64,000 bases of DNA from Reichenbachiella agarivorans (GCF_025502585.1 NZ_CP106679.1:3751501-3815500); one strand, 5' to 3'. Counted from the first letter of the stretch, positions 38,303 through 47,474 are shown. Numbers and translations: made by a program. The notes: generated by a model not told the origin, from the letters alone.

Positions 38303-40795
38303 ATGGAGAAAATAATCGTAATAGGTAATGGCATGGTAGGTTATAAGTTTTGTGAGAAACTTAGAGCCAAAGCTGGTAAAAACCAATTTGAAATCACAGT
38401 ATTCGGCGAAGAACCTCACCCTGCATACGACAGAGTTCATTTGAGTGAGTACTTCACCAATCCTTCGGTCGCCAGTTTAGAAATGGCTCCTAGGTCTTGG
38501 TACGAAGAAAATGACATCAATTTGATCTCAGGAGAAATGATTATTGCAATTGATCGAGCCAACAAGACGATCACTTCGCACAAAGGCACTACCCTCTCTT
38601 ACGACAAATTGATTTTAGCAACAGGCTCTAGTGCTTTTGTTCCACCTATCAAAGGTGTCGAAAAACAAGGTGTGTTCGTTTACCGAACGATCGAAGATCT
38701 AGACGCGATCATAGAGTACAGTAAAAAGACCAAAAAAGCAGCTGTGTTGGGCGGCGGACTTTTGGGACTAGAAGCTGCCAAAGCCATGATTGATCTCAAA
38801 CAAGAAACGCATGTAGTAGAATTTGCACCTCGTCTAATGCCGAGACAGTTGGACAATGCAGGTTCGGATGCCCTCCTATCCAAAATGGAAGAGTTGGGTA
38901 TCAGACTACACCTTAATAAAAACACAAGAAACATATCTGGAGATGGAAAAATCACCGCAATGGAGTTTGCCGATGATTCTATACTAGATGTAGAAATGCT
39001 CGTGATCTCTGCTGGTATCAAGCCGAGAGATGAGTTGGCTACTGCATGTGGCCTGGCTGTAGGACAAAGAGGAGGTATCGTAGTGAATGATCTGTTACAA
39101 ACAGACGACACGGATATTTATGCTATCGGTGAGTGTGCCCTTCACAAAAACTTCATTTATGGCTTGGTTGCTCCAGGTTATGAAATGGCGGACGTAGTTG
39201 TCAATCAATTGATAGGCAGCAATGACAAAACATTCAAAAGCTACGACATGTCAACCAAACTCAAATTGATTGGAGTTGACGTAGCAAGTTTTGGCAATGC
39301 ACTTTGTGAAAACGAAACACACAAACCGATAGTATTCGAAGACAACTACAAGGGGATTTACAAAAGAATCAACATCTCTGAGGATGGCAAAAGATTGCTG
39401 GGTGGTATCCTAGTAGGTGAAGCAGAGGCATACAACATGCTCCTTCAAATCACCCTCAATGGCATGGCACTCCCTCCCAACCCTGAGGATCTCATCCTAG
39501 GCAGTCGTGGAGGTGAAGAGACCAAGATGGAACTCCCAGACAGTGCACAGATTTGCTCTTGTGAAAACGTAACCAAAGGAGACATCTGTCAAGCAATAGT
39601 TGACAATGGATTCGAAGATGTCGCACAAGTAAAAGCTTGCACCAAAGCAGGAACTGGCTGTGGTGCTTGTAATCCGATCGTAAAGGACATCTTCAATGAA
39701 CAATTGGCGAAAATGGGTAAAGTAGTCAAAAATGTCATCTGTGAACATTTTGACTACTCTAGACAAGAGCTTTTAGATATCATTAAAATCAAAAAAGTAA
39801 AGGATTTTGATCAATTGCTTGACGAGCATGGCAAGGGTGATGGCTGTGAAACTTGTCGTCCATTGGCCGCTTCTTTGCTTGCCAGCACTTGGAACGAAAT
39901 GATCTTGGAGAAAGGAAAAGATGCCATCCAAGACACCAACGACAAGTACCTCGCCAACATACAAAAAGGTGGTTCGTACTCGGTCGTGCCTAGAATACCA
40001 GGAGGCGAAATCACACCAGACAAGCTGATCGTCATTGGAGAAGTAGCCAAGGAATATGATTTGTACACCAAAATCACTGGGGGACAAAGAATAGATCTAT
40101 TCGGTGCACAAATCCATCAGTTGCCAGACATCTGGGAAAAATTAATCAATGCGGGTTTTGAAAGTGGGCATGCCTATGGCAAATCTCTACGTACCGTCAA
40201 AAGCTGCGTAGGATCAACATGGTGTCGCTATGGATTGCATGACTCAGTATCATTCTCTATCGAGGTAGAAGAGCGATACAGAGGTTTACGTTCACCACAC
40301 AAACTAAAAAGTGCTGTATCAGGATGTAGAAGAGAGTGTGCAGAGGCGCAAAGCAAAGATTTTGGCATCATCGCTACCGAGATCGGCTGGAACCTCTACG
40401 TATGTGGCAATGGCGGATCCAATCCACAGCATGCCGTATTATTAGCAGGAGATGTTGACTCTGCTACCTGTCTAAAGTACATTGATAGATTCCTGATGTT
40501 CTACATCAAAACTGCCGAACCACTCAACAGAACAGCGACATGGCTCAATAAACTAGATGGAGGGATAGACTACCTCATCGACGTAGTGGTCAACGACTCA
40601 TTGGGCATAGCGGCAGACTTAGAAAGAGAAATGCAGTTCATGGTAGACACCTACAAGTGTGAGTGGAAAGAAGTCGTCAACAATCCTGAGTTGAGAAAGA
40701 AATTCACCCACTTTGTGAATACCGAGATTCCAGATCCGACGATGAAGTTCGAAGACATGAGAGGGCAGAAAAAACCAGTAGAATGGGGCGCATAA
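38303..40795 (+). CDS. nirB: Assimilatory nitrite reductase [NAD(P)H], large subunit
   Basis: About 830 residues from ATG 38303 (MEKIIVIGNGMVGYKFCEKL); a TTG 12 bases upstream is the alternative. Order: FAD/NAD(P) pyridine-nucleotide reductase domain; BFD-type [2Fe-2S] domain with CSCENVTKGD and CTKAGTGCGACNP; a second cysteine pair GDGCETCRP; then the siroheme/[4Fe-4S] catalytic half with SCVGSTWCRYGLHDS and SGCRRECAEAQSKDFGIIAT. It reduces nitrite to ammonium in the cytoplasm. nirD follows, forming the nirBD operon divergent from DUF4202. Confidence 0.96.
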   Translation: MEKIIVIGNGMVGYKFCEKLRAKAGKNQFEITVFGEEPHPAYDRVHLSEYFTNPSVASLEMAPRSWYEENDINLISGEMIIAIDRANKTITSHKGTTLSYDKLILATGSSAFVPPIKGVEKQGVFVYRTIEDLDAIIEYSKKTKKAAVLGGGLLGLEAAKAMIDLKQETHVVEFAPRLMPRQLDNAGSDALLSKMEELGIRLHLNKNTRNISGDGKITAMEFADDSILDVEMLVISAGIKPRDELATACGLAVGQRGGIVVNDLLQTDDTDIYAIGECALHKNFIYGLVAPGYEMADVVVNQLIGSNDKTFKSYDMSTKLKLIGVDVASFGNALCENETHKPIVFEDNYKGIYKRINISEDGKRLLGGILVGEAEAYNMLLQITLNGMALPPNPEDLILGSRGGEETKMELPDSAQICSCENVTKGDICQAIVDNGFEDVAQVKACTKAGTGCGACNPIVKDIFNEQLAKMGKVVKNVICEHFDYSRQELLDIIKIKKVKDFDQLLDEHGKGDGCETCRPLAASLLASTWNEMILEKGKDAIQDTNDKYLANIQKGGSYSVVPRIPGGEITPDKLIVIGEVAKEYDLYTKITGGQRIDLFGAQIHQLPDIWEKLINAGFESGHAYGKSLRTVKSCVGSTWCRYGLHDSVSFSIEVEERYRGLRSPHKLKSAVSGCRRECAEAQSKDFGIIATEIGWNLYVCGNGGSNPQHAVLLAGDVDSATCLKYIDRFLMFYIKTAEPLNRTATWLNKLDGGIDYLIDVVVNDSLGIAADLEREMQFMVDTYKCEWKEVVNNPELRKKFTHFVNTEIPDPTMKFEDMRGQKKPVEWGA

Positions 40796-40812
40796 CAATA
40801 AATACTGTAGAA

Positions 40813-41190
40813 ATGACACAAGAAATAGCAGAATACAAAACAGTCAAAGCAGAAGACGTAACTACTTGGTACAAGGCAGCTTCTATGGAAGCATTTCCAG
40901 ACAATGGCGGTGCTGCCATAGAATACAAAGGGTTACAGATTGCCATTTTCAACTTCTCTAGAAGAAAGGAATGGTACGCCAGTCAAAACCTTTGTCCTCA
41001 CAAAAAACAAATGATTTTATCCAGAGGTATGCTGGGATCCGAAGGTGAAGAACCCAAGGTTGCTTGCCCATTCCACAAAAAGACATTTTCACTCAAAACA
41101 GGCAATAACCTCAATGGAGATGAATGTGACTTGGCTACATATCCTGTGAAAATACAGGACGGGTATGTTTACGTAGGTTTTTCTCACTAA
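40813..41190 (+). CDS. nirD: Nitrite reductase small subunit NirD
   Basis: About 125 residues from the ATG 40813 (MTQEIAEYKTVKAEDVTTWY). The earlier in-frame ATG 40783 would overlap nirB by 13 bases. It has the NirD Rieske-like fold, but the pattern is CPHKKQM ... CPFHKKTFSLKTG: two Cys and one or more His are kept, so a Rieske-like site cannot be excluded. It supports NirB activity. A TACGTAGGT sequence near its end is within coding and probably chance. Confidence 0.92.
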   Translation: MTQEIAEYKTVKAEDVTTWYKAASMEAFPDNGGAAIEYKGLQIAIFNFSRRKEWYASQNLCPHKKQMILSRGMLGSEGEEPKVACPFHKKTFSLKTGNNLNGDECDLATYPVKIQDGYVYVGFSH

Positions 41191-41233
41191 GCTGCGTATT
41201 TTCACCTAATATTGCACCATATATAATTTTGAA

Positions 41234-42610
41234 TTGAGAAGTACAAAAACATTACGAGGACTGGGCTATTCTGGTATAGCTTCACTGATCGCTATAGTTG
41301 CTACTATATTGATCGGACAGTATTACCTGCTCTCTGGCCTATCTGAGAACCAATCAATCGGACAAAAAATCGTCTTTCTGTCTGTTCTGTTGATTCTCAT
41401 CATTGCCATAGTCTTCGCTACGATGTATCCACAGTTCAGAAAGATTTACTTGTCATACACCGAGCTCATTCGATCGGAGGACAATGCCAAAACAATGGCA
41501 TCTCAGGTATCCAAACTCTATGATGAACTAGGTAAATCTTACCAAGACTTAGAGGCCGTCAATCACATACCAGAGGAAATGAGCATCCTGATGAAAGCGG
41601 ATATGAATGGGCGTATTTCACATCTGTCAGAAAAAGTCAAGGAAATACTCTTCATAGACAAGGAAAGCTTTCATAGCAATTTTTTTGATTGGCTCAAAGA
41701 GGAATCATACCGTGAGGATTTCATTGTGCAACTCAAGGACATGATTACTCAACAACAGTCTTGGAATGGAGAAATCAAAGTAGCCAATTCAGAAGGAGAT
41801 TTTGTCTGGTTGGACTTGGTTATTCAGCCAGTCCCTACCTCTGTACTAAAAAATGAATATGCACTTTTGATCATCGGACGAGACATCAGCGACATCAATG
41901 AAGCACGTCAGCGATCAAGAGAAATCAACCACGAACTGGTTGACAAACGAGTCAAAGAGCAGCAATACCGATCCGTACTGATTCTAGAAGGGCAAGAGGA
42001 AGAACGGAAACGTATTGCGCAAGAAATACATGACGGAATCGGTCAAATGCTGACGGGACTAAAACTAAGTCTCGAAGGAATCATCCCTTCGAGTTCACCA
42101 CATATGAGGCAGCGTCTGAGTGACTCCAAACATTTGATGAAAAGCATCATCAAAGAAGTACGCAGGGTATCATTCAACCTCGCTCCTAGCAGTCTGGTTG
42201 ATTATGGAATTGTCCCTGCCCTGAAGAAAATCGGCCAAGAGACAACAGCACTGACAGAAACCATAGTCACCTTTGAAAACAAAACGGGTTTCATCAACAG
42301 ACTAGACAGCAACATAGAAACCAACCTGTACAGAATTGTGCAAGAAGCCGTCAACAATGGTATCAAGTACGCCAAAGCAAAACAAATCAACATCACACTG
42401 AGCCACACGATCAACCAGCTACAGATCCAAGTAAAAGACAACGGAAAGGGGTTTGACATCAAAAAACTAGAAAAGGTAGGTCACTTTGGGGCATCAGGTC
42501 ACGGAATATTCAACATGAAAGAAAGAGCTGCGTATGTCAATGCAGCATTTGAAATAGAGACAAACATCGGACAAGGTACAACAGTGACGATTAAACTACC
42601 TTTAACGTAA
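41234..42610 (+). CDS. NarX/NreB-type sensor histidine kinase with PAS domain
   Basis: 458 residues from a TTG start; an in-frame stop 25 bases upstream leaves no ATG. Two transmembrane helices (about 15-37 and 45-65) are separated by a short loop, so there is no large periplasmic sensor. A PAS domain follows (about 110-230), then a HisKA_3 dimerisation motif with the phospho-acceptor in RIAQEIHDGIGQMLTGLKL, and an HATPase domain with DNGKGFD and GHGIFNMKERA. It is 43 bases after nirD and 8 bases before its response regulator, suggesting it senses a nitrogen or redox signal for these genes. Confidence 0.9.
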   Translation: MRSTKTLRGLGYSGIASLIAIVATILIGQYYLLSGLSENQSIGQKIVFLSVLLILIIAIVFATMYPQFRKIYLSYTELIRSEDNAKTMASQVSKLYDELGKSYQDLEAVNHIPEEMSILMKADMNGRISHLSEKVKEILFIDKESFHSNFFDWLKEESYREDFIVQLKDMITQQQSWNGEIKVANSEGDFVWLDLVIQPVPTSVLKNEYALLIIGRDISDINEARQRSREINHELVDKRVKEQQYRSVLILEGQEEERKRIAQEIHDGIGQMLTGLKLSLEGIIPSSSPHMRQRLSDSKHLMKSIIKEVRRVSFNLAPSSLVDYGIVPALKKIGQETTALTETIVTFENKTGFINRLDSNIETNLYRIVQEAVNNGIKYAKAKQINITLSHTINQLQIQVKDNGKGFDIKKLEKVGHFGASGHGIFNMKERAAYVNAAFEIETNIGQGTTVTIKLPLT

Positions 42611-42617
42611 CCCAACT

Positions 42618-43292
42618 ATGAGTAAAATTAAAGTAATATTAGCAGACGACCACATTATCGTAAGAAACGGAATCAAAATCCTGCTCGAAAGTAACGGTGA
42701 TGTAGAAGTGATAGCAGAAGCTTCCAATGGAGAGGAAGCCTTGGAGAAAGTAAAACTATTACGACCAGACATCCTCATATCTGATATCCGCATGCCTATC
42801 ATGAACGGCATTGAGGCCACTTCTAAAATCAAAGAATTCTCTCCCAATACTAAAGCATTGATATTATCCATGCACGATGACGAAGAATATATCATCAAAT
42901 CCATAGAAAGTGGAGCCTCAGGTTACCTACTGAAAGACACCACCAAAGAGGAGTTTTCAAAAGCACTACACGCCATCATGGATGGACAAAAATATTTCAG
43001 TGGAGACATCTCCAACATCTTGGTCAACTCCTATCTCAACATCAAAGACGGCAAACCTAGCTCTACTACCAATAGCAATGTCGGGGAAGTAGAATACCAC
43101 ATCACCAAAAGAGAAAAGCAAATCTTGCAACTAGTGTATGAAGGAAATAGCAACAAAGAGATCGCCGACAAATTGGGCAAGAGTGTTCGTACCATCGAAA
43201 CACATCGCTTCAACATCATGAAAAAACTCAATGTCTCCAACATCACCGAACTACTGAGAAAAATAGATGCTGAACCCTACATCACTCAATAG
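42618..43292 (+). CDS. NarL/FixJ-family response regulator
   Basis: 224 residues. A receiver domain has acidic residues in ILADDHIIVRNGIK, the phospho-acceptor Asp in DILISDIRMPIMNG and Lys in LLKDTTKEEF. The C-terminal LuxR-type helix-turn-helix is ITKREKQILQLVYEGNSNKE, IADKLGKSVRTIETHRFNIM. It is the partner of the histidine kinase 8 bases upstream. It is the best local candidate for binding the TACGTAGTT boxes upstream of nirB and the nitrate reductase gene. The operon ends at a terminator 207 bases later. Confidence 0.93.
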   Translation: MSKIKVILADDHIIVRNGIKILLESNGDVEVIAEASNGEEALEKVKLLRPDILISDIRMPIMNGIEATSKIKEFSPNTKALILSMHDDEEYIIKSIESGASGYLLKDTTKEEFSKALHAIMDGQKYFSGDISNILVNSYLNIKDGKPSSTTNSNVGEVEYHITKREKQILQLVYEGNSNKEIADKLGKSVRTIETHRFNIMKKLNVSNITELLRKIDAEPYITQ

Positions 43293-43311
43293 ATCACTCC
43301 AATAACCCAAT

Positions 43312-43437
43312 AACCTGATTCGATTTTGAATACCCCTTCAAGGGCCTTTTTGAAGGTTTGGTTAACCTTTCGTTTCGTCTATGATCTGGAAAGAAATCCC
43401 TTGAAGGGTTTTCCGGCATTTTTATCAAAGGTCATTT
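43312..43437. repeat. Dispersed intergenic repeat, long copy
   Basis: Shares both ends with 24875-24947: AACCTGATT, TTTTGAATACCCCTTCAAGGG-type core, and TTTTATCAAAGGTCATTT at the right. About 50 additional bases in the middle include an inverted second core, ATCCCTTGAAGGG (around 43397), so this copy can fold on itself. Confidence 0.7.
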
Positions 43438-43498
43438 CAATTTTGCTCTATAGTGGATCAGTCCTCTTTTAGAATCGAAATCAAGTTAATAGAAAATC

Positions 43499-43530
43499 AA
43501 AACCCATTGCTATGGTAGCAATGGGTTTTT
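43499..43530 (+). terminator. Intrinsic terminator after the response regulator gene
   Basis: A perfect 14-bp stem AAAACCCATTGCTA / TAGCAATGGGTTTT with a TGG loop ends in TTTTT. Confidence 0.88.
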
Positions 43531-43627
43531 AATTGAGATCACATCTAACAACGAGTCCCCCTTTCTCATGGTCTGCATGCCAATACTCAGCAGGAGGTTT
43601 GTGAGCCACAAACCACGGTAACAAAGA

Positions 43628-43662
43628 AAGCGTTGTCCTCGCTTCAAGCGAGGACAACGCTT
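43628..43662. repeat. 35-base perfect palindrome
   Basis: AAGCGTTGTCCTCGCTT - C - AAGCGAGGACAACGCTT: 17-bp perfect arms around one base. No T run follows, so it is not an obvious terminator; it resembles a REP-type hairpin. Confidence 0.7.
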
Positions 43663-43705
43663 CTCACCCGAATATATCATATTTTATGTCTTTTAGCATA
43701 AATAC

Positions 43706-43771
43706 TACGTAGTTTACAACATATTTTATACGTACCAATACTTATTTTAAAAATGATTTAATTTATATTTG
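43706..43771 (+). promoter_or_regulatory. Nitrate reductase promoter with two TACGTA boxes
   Basis: TACGTAGTT at 43706-43714 and TACGTACC at 43729-43736 precede a perfect -7 element TATATTTG (43764-43771). The near box starts 35 bases before the -7 element, nearly the same as the 36 bases at nirB. No TTG is present at the -33 position, consistent with an activator-dependent promoter. A further CACGTATAAG follows at 43772. Confidence 0.7.
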
Positions 43772-43836
43772 CACGTATAAGTTAGTGCCACTTTATGATT
43801 CTAACATTGATTTAGTAAACACTTATTCAGATTTAT

Positions 43837-46800
43837 ATGAGTTCTACTTTCAGCAACAAAAATACCATCAAAGCAAATACTACCTGTTCATACTGTGGTG
43901 TAGGATGTGGTATTGAGGTAAGTGTTGACAAGAAAGGCAAAATAGAACTCGAAGGTATCGAGGATCATCCCGTCAGCAGAGGTATGCTGTGTTCTAAAGG
44001 CAGAAACTTGAATTACGTAGTTCAAGATCAATCCGATAGACTCACCTACCCTCAGATGAGATGGTCCAAGAGCCATCCCTTGCAGCGCGTAGATTGGGAC
44101 ACAGCCATCGACCGAGCCGCAGCAGTATTCAAAACTTTCATCGAAAAACATGGGCCTGATTCGGTAGGATTCTACATATCTGGTCAGTGTCTTACAGAAG
44201 AATATTACCTTGTCAACAAGCTGACCAAGGGATTTATCGGCACCAACAACGTAGACACCAACTCCAGACTCTGTATGAGTTCTGCAGTCATGGGCTATGT
44301 CAAGACTTTGGGCGAAGACTCTGTTCCTATCGCTTATGAGGATATTGAAATTGCAGATACTTTCCTAATAGCTGGTGCCAATCCAGCCTGGTGTCATCCG
44401 ATCCTCTACCGCAGAATCGAGCAACACAAGGAAAAGAACCCAGATACAAAAATCATTGTCATCGATCCAAGAGTGACTGACTCATGCTCACACGCAGACC
44501 TGCACTTGCAATTGAGACCAGGCACAGACATTACTTTGCTCCAAGCAATTGGTCGAGTACTGATTGAAAATGGCAATATTGACTTGAATTTCATCCAAAA
44601 TCATGCAGATGGTTTTGAATCTTACAAAGAAGAAGTCTTCCAAACCAGCATCGCCGATGCAGCACAGATCTGTGCAATTCCTGAAACAGACATTCGCTTG
44701 GCAGCCCAATACATCGGCAATGCCAAGGCATTTTTGTCCATGTGGACGATGGGCTTGAACCAAAGCACACAGGGCGTCAACAACAATTTTGCCCTCATCA
44801 ACCTGAACCTGATCACGGGACAGATCGGCAAACCTGGAGCAGGACCATTCTCCCTCACAGGTCAGCCCAATGCCATGGGTGGTCGAGAGGTCGGTGGCAT
44901 GGCTACTCTCCTAGCCGCTCACCGCAACCAAGCCAACCCCGAACACAGAGACGAAGTAGCCAAGTTTTGGGGTGTGGATTCCATGCCTGACAAACCAGGT
45001 CTCACAGCTACACAGATGTTTGATGCACTGGATTCTGGAGAACTGAAAGCACTATGGATCATCTGTACCAATCCGTCTGTCAGTATGCCAGACGCCAACT
45101 TGGTAGATCGAGCACTAAAGAAAGCCAAATTCGTCATCGTCCAAGACATCTCCTACAAGTCCGACACTGTCAAATATGCCGACTTGGTACTCCCAGCGGC
45201 AGGGTGGTTGGAAAAAGAAGGTACGATGACCAACTCGGAGAGAAGAATCTCCTACCTACCCAAAGTTGTAGACGCACCTGGCGAAGCACTGCCAGACAAC
45301 GAAATTTTGATGCGCTTTGCGCGCAAGATGGGCTACCATGGTTTTGATTTTGAGACCATCCAAGACATCTATTTGGAGCATTGTCAATTGACCAAAGGCA
45401 CCAATATTGACATCTCGGGTCTCAACTATGATAGACTCAAAAAAGAAGGTAGTGTACAGTGGCCTGTTCCTTCCGAAGGTCACCCTGGCACCAAAAGACT
45501 TTTTGAAGACAAAGTCTTCTATACACCCAACAAGAAGGCACAAATCCTGACAACTGGCATCTCCAATCAAGGAGATATGATTTCAACAGACTTTCCATTG
45601 ATATTGACTACTGGACGAATCAGAGACCAGTGGCACACCATGACCCGAACAGGAAAGGTGAGCAAGCTCAACAAGCATATTGCCAAACCTTATCTAGAGA
45701 TACACCCAGCTGACGCCAAAAAGAGAGACATAGCAGATGGCTCACCCGTCATAGTCAAAAATGAACGTGGGGAAGTCAAAGTAACTGCTACCCTCACAGA
45801 CAAAATCAAGCAAGGAGTGGTATTCCTCCCGATGCACTGGGGCAAAATACTGGAAAGCAACTTTGGCAGAGCCAACAACCTGACCAACAAAGCATTTGAT
45901 CCGATCTCAAAACAACCCGGATTCAAATATTCGGCTGTTGAGGTGGAGAAATTCGTCAAACCCGCGCAGAAAATCGTGATTATAGGTGCAGGAGCAGCAG
46001 CATACCGCTTTCTCAACACCTACCGCACACTCAACGAGTTGGACGAAATTCATGTGTTCTCCAAGGAAGAATATCCCTTCTACAACAGGGTACTGCTCCC
46101 AGAATACGTCAACCAACATAAACGTTGGGAAGACCTGCTCAAGTTCAAGTACGGTGAGTTCGAGGATCTCAATGTCCATCTGCACAAGTCTTGTAGCATA
46201 GAAAAAATCAACCGGGAAGCAAAGACAGTCACAGATCAGTTTGGCAAGACGCACCCTTATGATATACTGATCTTGGCAACAGGCTCTAGGGCTTTCGTAC
46301 CGCCGAATATTCCGTTGGACAAACCAGGACTGTTCACCATGAGGGATCGATCTAGTGCTGATGCTTTGATCGAGTTCACGGGCAACAAAGGACACGTGGT
46401 GATCGTTGGCGGTGGACTGTTGGGATTGGAATTGGCCTCTGCGCTGCGTGAGATTGACGTACGGGTATCTATCATTCAGTTGTCCAACCGACTCATGGAG
46501 CGACAGCTAGACCCTATGGCCAGCACCCTACTCCGCCAACTGATGGAGGACATGGATGTTGCTGTCTACACCAACGATGAAGTACAAGCCCTCAGAACCT
46601 TCGAAAAAGAAAAAAGAGTCGAGGCAGACCTAAAAAGCGGCAAAACACTCCATTGCAATGCGGTCGTATTTGCCATAGGCACCCGACCCAACTCAGAGAT
46701 GGGAAGAGAAATCGGATTGGAGTGTGGACGAGGAATCTTGGTCAACGATTACCTACAGACCTCTGACCCTTCTATCTATGCGATCGGTGAGATAGCAGAG

Positions 46801-47379
46801 TTCAACAGGATGCTGAATGGTACTACTGCGGCTGCCGAGGACATGGCTGACATCTCAGCTAGACACGTAGCGGGCAACTTGACCGCACTGTATCAAGGCA
46901 CTGTCTCGATGAACATCCTCAAGTTCCCTGATTTGGATCTCTGCTCCATCGGGATGCCAGATCCACCACCGACCATGAAGGATTATGAAGAGATTCTATT
47001 CCTAGACAAGTCTCAGAAGTACTACAAGAAATGCATCATCCACAATGATAAGTTGATAGGTGCCATCCTGATGGGAGACAAATCCGAATTTGCGGAATTC
47101 AAAGAACTCATCGAAAACAATGTAGAACTGTCCGACAAGCGAAAAGAATTATTAAGATCAGGCGACAAAGGCGAACCGATGATTGGTCAACTAGTCTGCT
47201 CTTGTAATAATGTCGGGACGGGCAATCTGGAAAATGCCATTACCAGTGGGTGTAACAACCTGATCGATATATGTCAAGCCACAGGTGCAGGATTGGGCTG
47301 TGGCAGTTGCAAAGGTGAGATCCAACAGATGCTCAAAGCGCACCAAAATCAAACAAAACAAGAGGTTGTAGAAGCCTAA
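43837..47379 (+). CDS. Single-chain assimilatory nitrate reductase with fused NirB-like FAD and BFD-type [2Fe-2S] modules
   Basis: 1180 residues. The N-terminus has the [4Fe-4S] ligands C17, C20, C24 and C52 (CSYCGVGC ... GMLCSKG). The molybdopterin-binding domain (about 60-700) has SGQCLTEEYYLVNKLTKGFI, LIAGANPAWCHP, ICTNPSVSMPD and a C-terminal RIRDQWHTMTRTGKVSKLN. From about 712 a NirB-like FAD/NAD(P)H reductase begins (KIVIIGAGAAAYRFLNTYRT, ILATGSRAFVPP, VIVGGGLLGLELASAL). The end is a BFD [2Fe-2S] domain, CSCNNVGTGNL ... GLGCGSCKG. So one chain can pass electrons from NAD(P)H to Mo and reduce nitrate to nitrite, for nirBD to complete. Confidence 0.93.
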   Translation: MSSTFSNKNTIKANTTCSYCGVGCGIEVSVDKKGKIELEGIEDHPVSRGMLCSKGRNLNYVVQDQSDRLTYPQMRWSKSHPLQRVDWDTAIDRAAAVFKTFIEKHGPDSVGFYISGQCLTEEYYLVNKLTKGFIGTNNVDTNSRLCMSSAVMGYVKTLGEDSVPIAYEDIEIADTFLIAGANPAWCHPILYRRIEQHKEKNPDTKIIVIDPRVTDSCSHADLHLQLRPGTDITLLQAIGRVLIENGNIDLNFIQNHADGFESYKEEVFQTSIADAAQICAIPETDIRLAAQYIGNAKAFLSMWTMGLNQSTQGVNNNFALINLNLITGQIGKPGAGPFSLTGQPNAMGGREVGGMATLLAAHRNQANPEHRDEVAKFWGVDSMPDKPGLTATQMFDALDSGELKALWIICTNPSVSMPDANLVDRALKKAKFVIVQDISYKSDTVKYADLVLPAAGWLEKEGTMTNSERRISYLPKVVDAPGEALPDNEILMRFARKMGYHGFDFETIQDIYLEHCQLTKGTNIDISGLNYDRLKKEGSVQWPVPSEGHPGTKRLFEDKVFYTPNKKAQILTTGISNQGDMISTDFPLILTTGRIRDQWHTMTRTGKVSKLNKHIAKPYLEIHPADAKKRDIADGSPVIVKNERGEVKVTATLTDKIKQGVVFLPMHWGKILESNFGRANNLTNKAFDPISKQPGFKYSAVEVEKFVKPAQKIVIIGAGAAAYRFLNTYRTLNELDEIHVFSKEEYPFYNRVLLPEYVNQHKRWEDLLKFKYGEFEDLNVHLHKSCSIEKINREAKTVTDQFGKTHPYDILILATGSRAFVPPNIPLDKPGLFTMRDRSSADALIEFTGNKGHVVIVGGGLLGLELASALREIDVRVSIIQLSNRLMERQLDPMASTLLRQLMEDMDVAVYTNDEVQALRTFEKEKRVEADLKSGKTLHCNAVVFAIGTRPNSEMGREIGLECGRGILVNDYLQTSDPSIYAIGEIAEFNRMLNGTTAAAEDMADISARHVAGNLTALYQGTVSMNILKFPDLDLCSIGMPDPPPTMKDYEEILFLDKSQKYYKKCIIHNDKLIGAILMGDKSEFAEFKELIENNVELSDKRKELLRSGDKGEPMIGQLVCSCNNVGTGNLENAITSGCNNLIDICQATGAGLGCGSCKGEIQQMLKAHQNQTKQEVVEA

Positions 47380-47386
47380 ACCACTT

Positions 47387-47459
47387 TGTCATTCTCTGTC
47401 CGAAGCTATTCTGCCAATTTTGTGTCCTCAAAAAAGAATTAGCTTCGTTCAGAATGACA
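47387..47459. repeat. Long imperfect hairpin of REP type after the nitrate reductase gene
   Basis: Arms TGTCATTCTCTGTCCGAAGC plus TATTCT (47387-47412) and AAGAATTAGCTTCGTTCAG plus AATGACA (47434-47459) pair over about 26 bases with few mismatches, with a 21-base loop. The GTCATTCTG..CGAAG..GAATGAC pattern resembles a dispersed intergenic hairpin seen in many bacteria. It lies 7 bases after the nitrate reductase stop and may also attenuate transcription. Confidence 0.65.
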
Positions 47460-47474
47460 TTTGCAAATAGTATA

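Larger units (their letters stand above)
43293..43836. other. 544-base intergenic region rich in hairpins, before the nitrate reductase gene
   Basis: In order it holds a copy of the dispersed repeat (43312-43437), the terminator of the nirBD/two-component operon (43499-43530), a small inverted repeat GGTTTGTG-AGC-CACAAACC (43596-43614), a 35-base palindrome (43628-43662), two TACGTA boxes and a -7 element. No gene is evident in it. Confidence 0.8.

Noticed and set aside
44014-44022. TACGTAGTT inside the nitrate reductase coding region (also TACGTA within nirB, nirD, miaB and DUF4202)
   Set aside because: They encode ordinary residues, are not clustered or phased, and are not near a -7 element.
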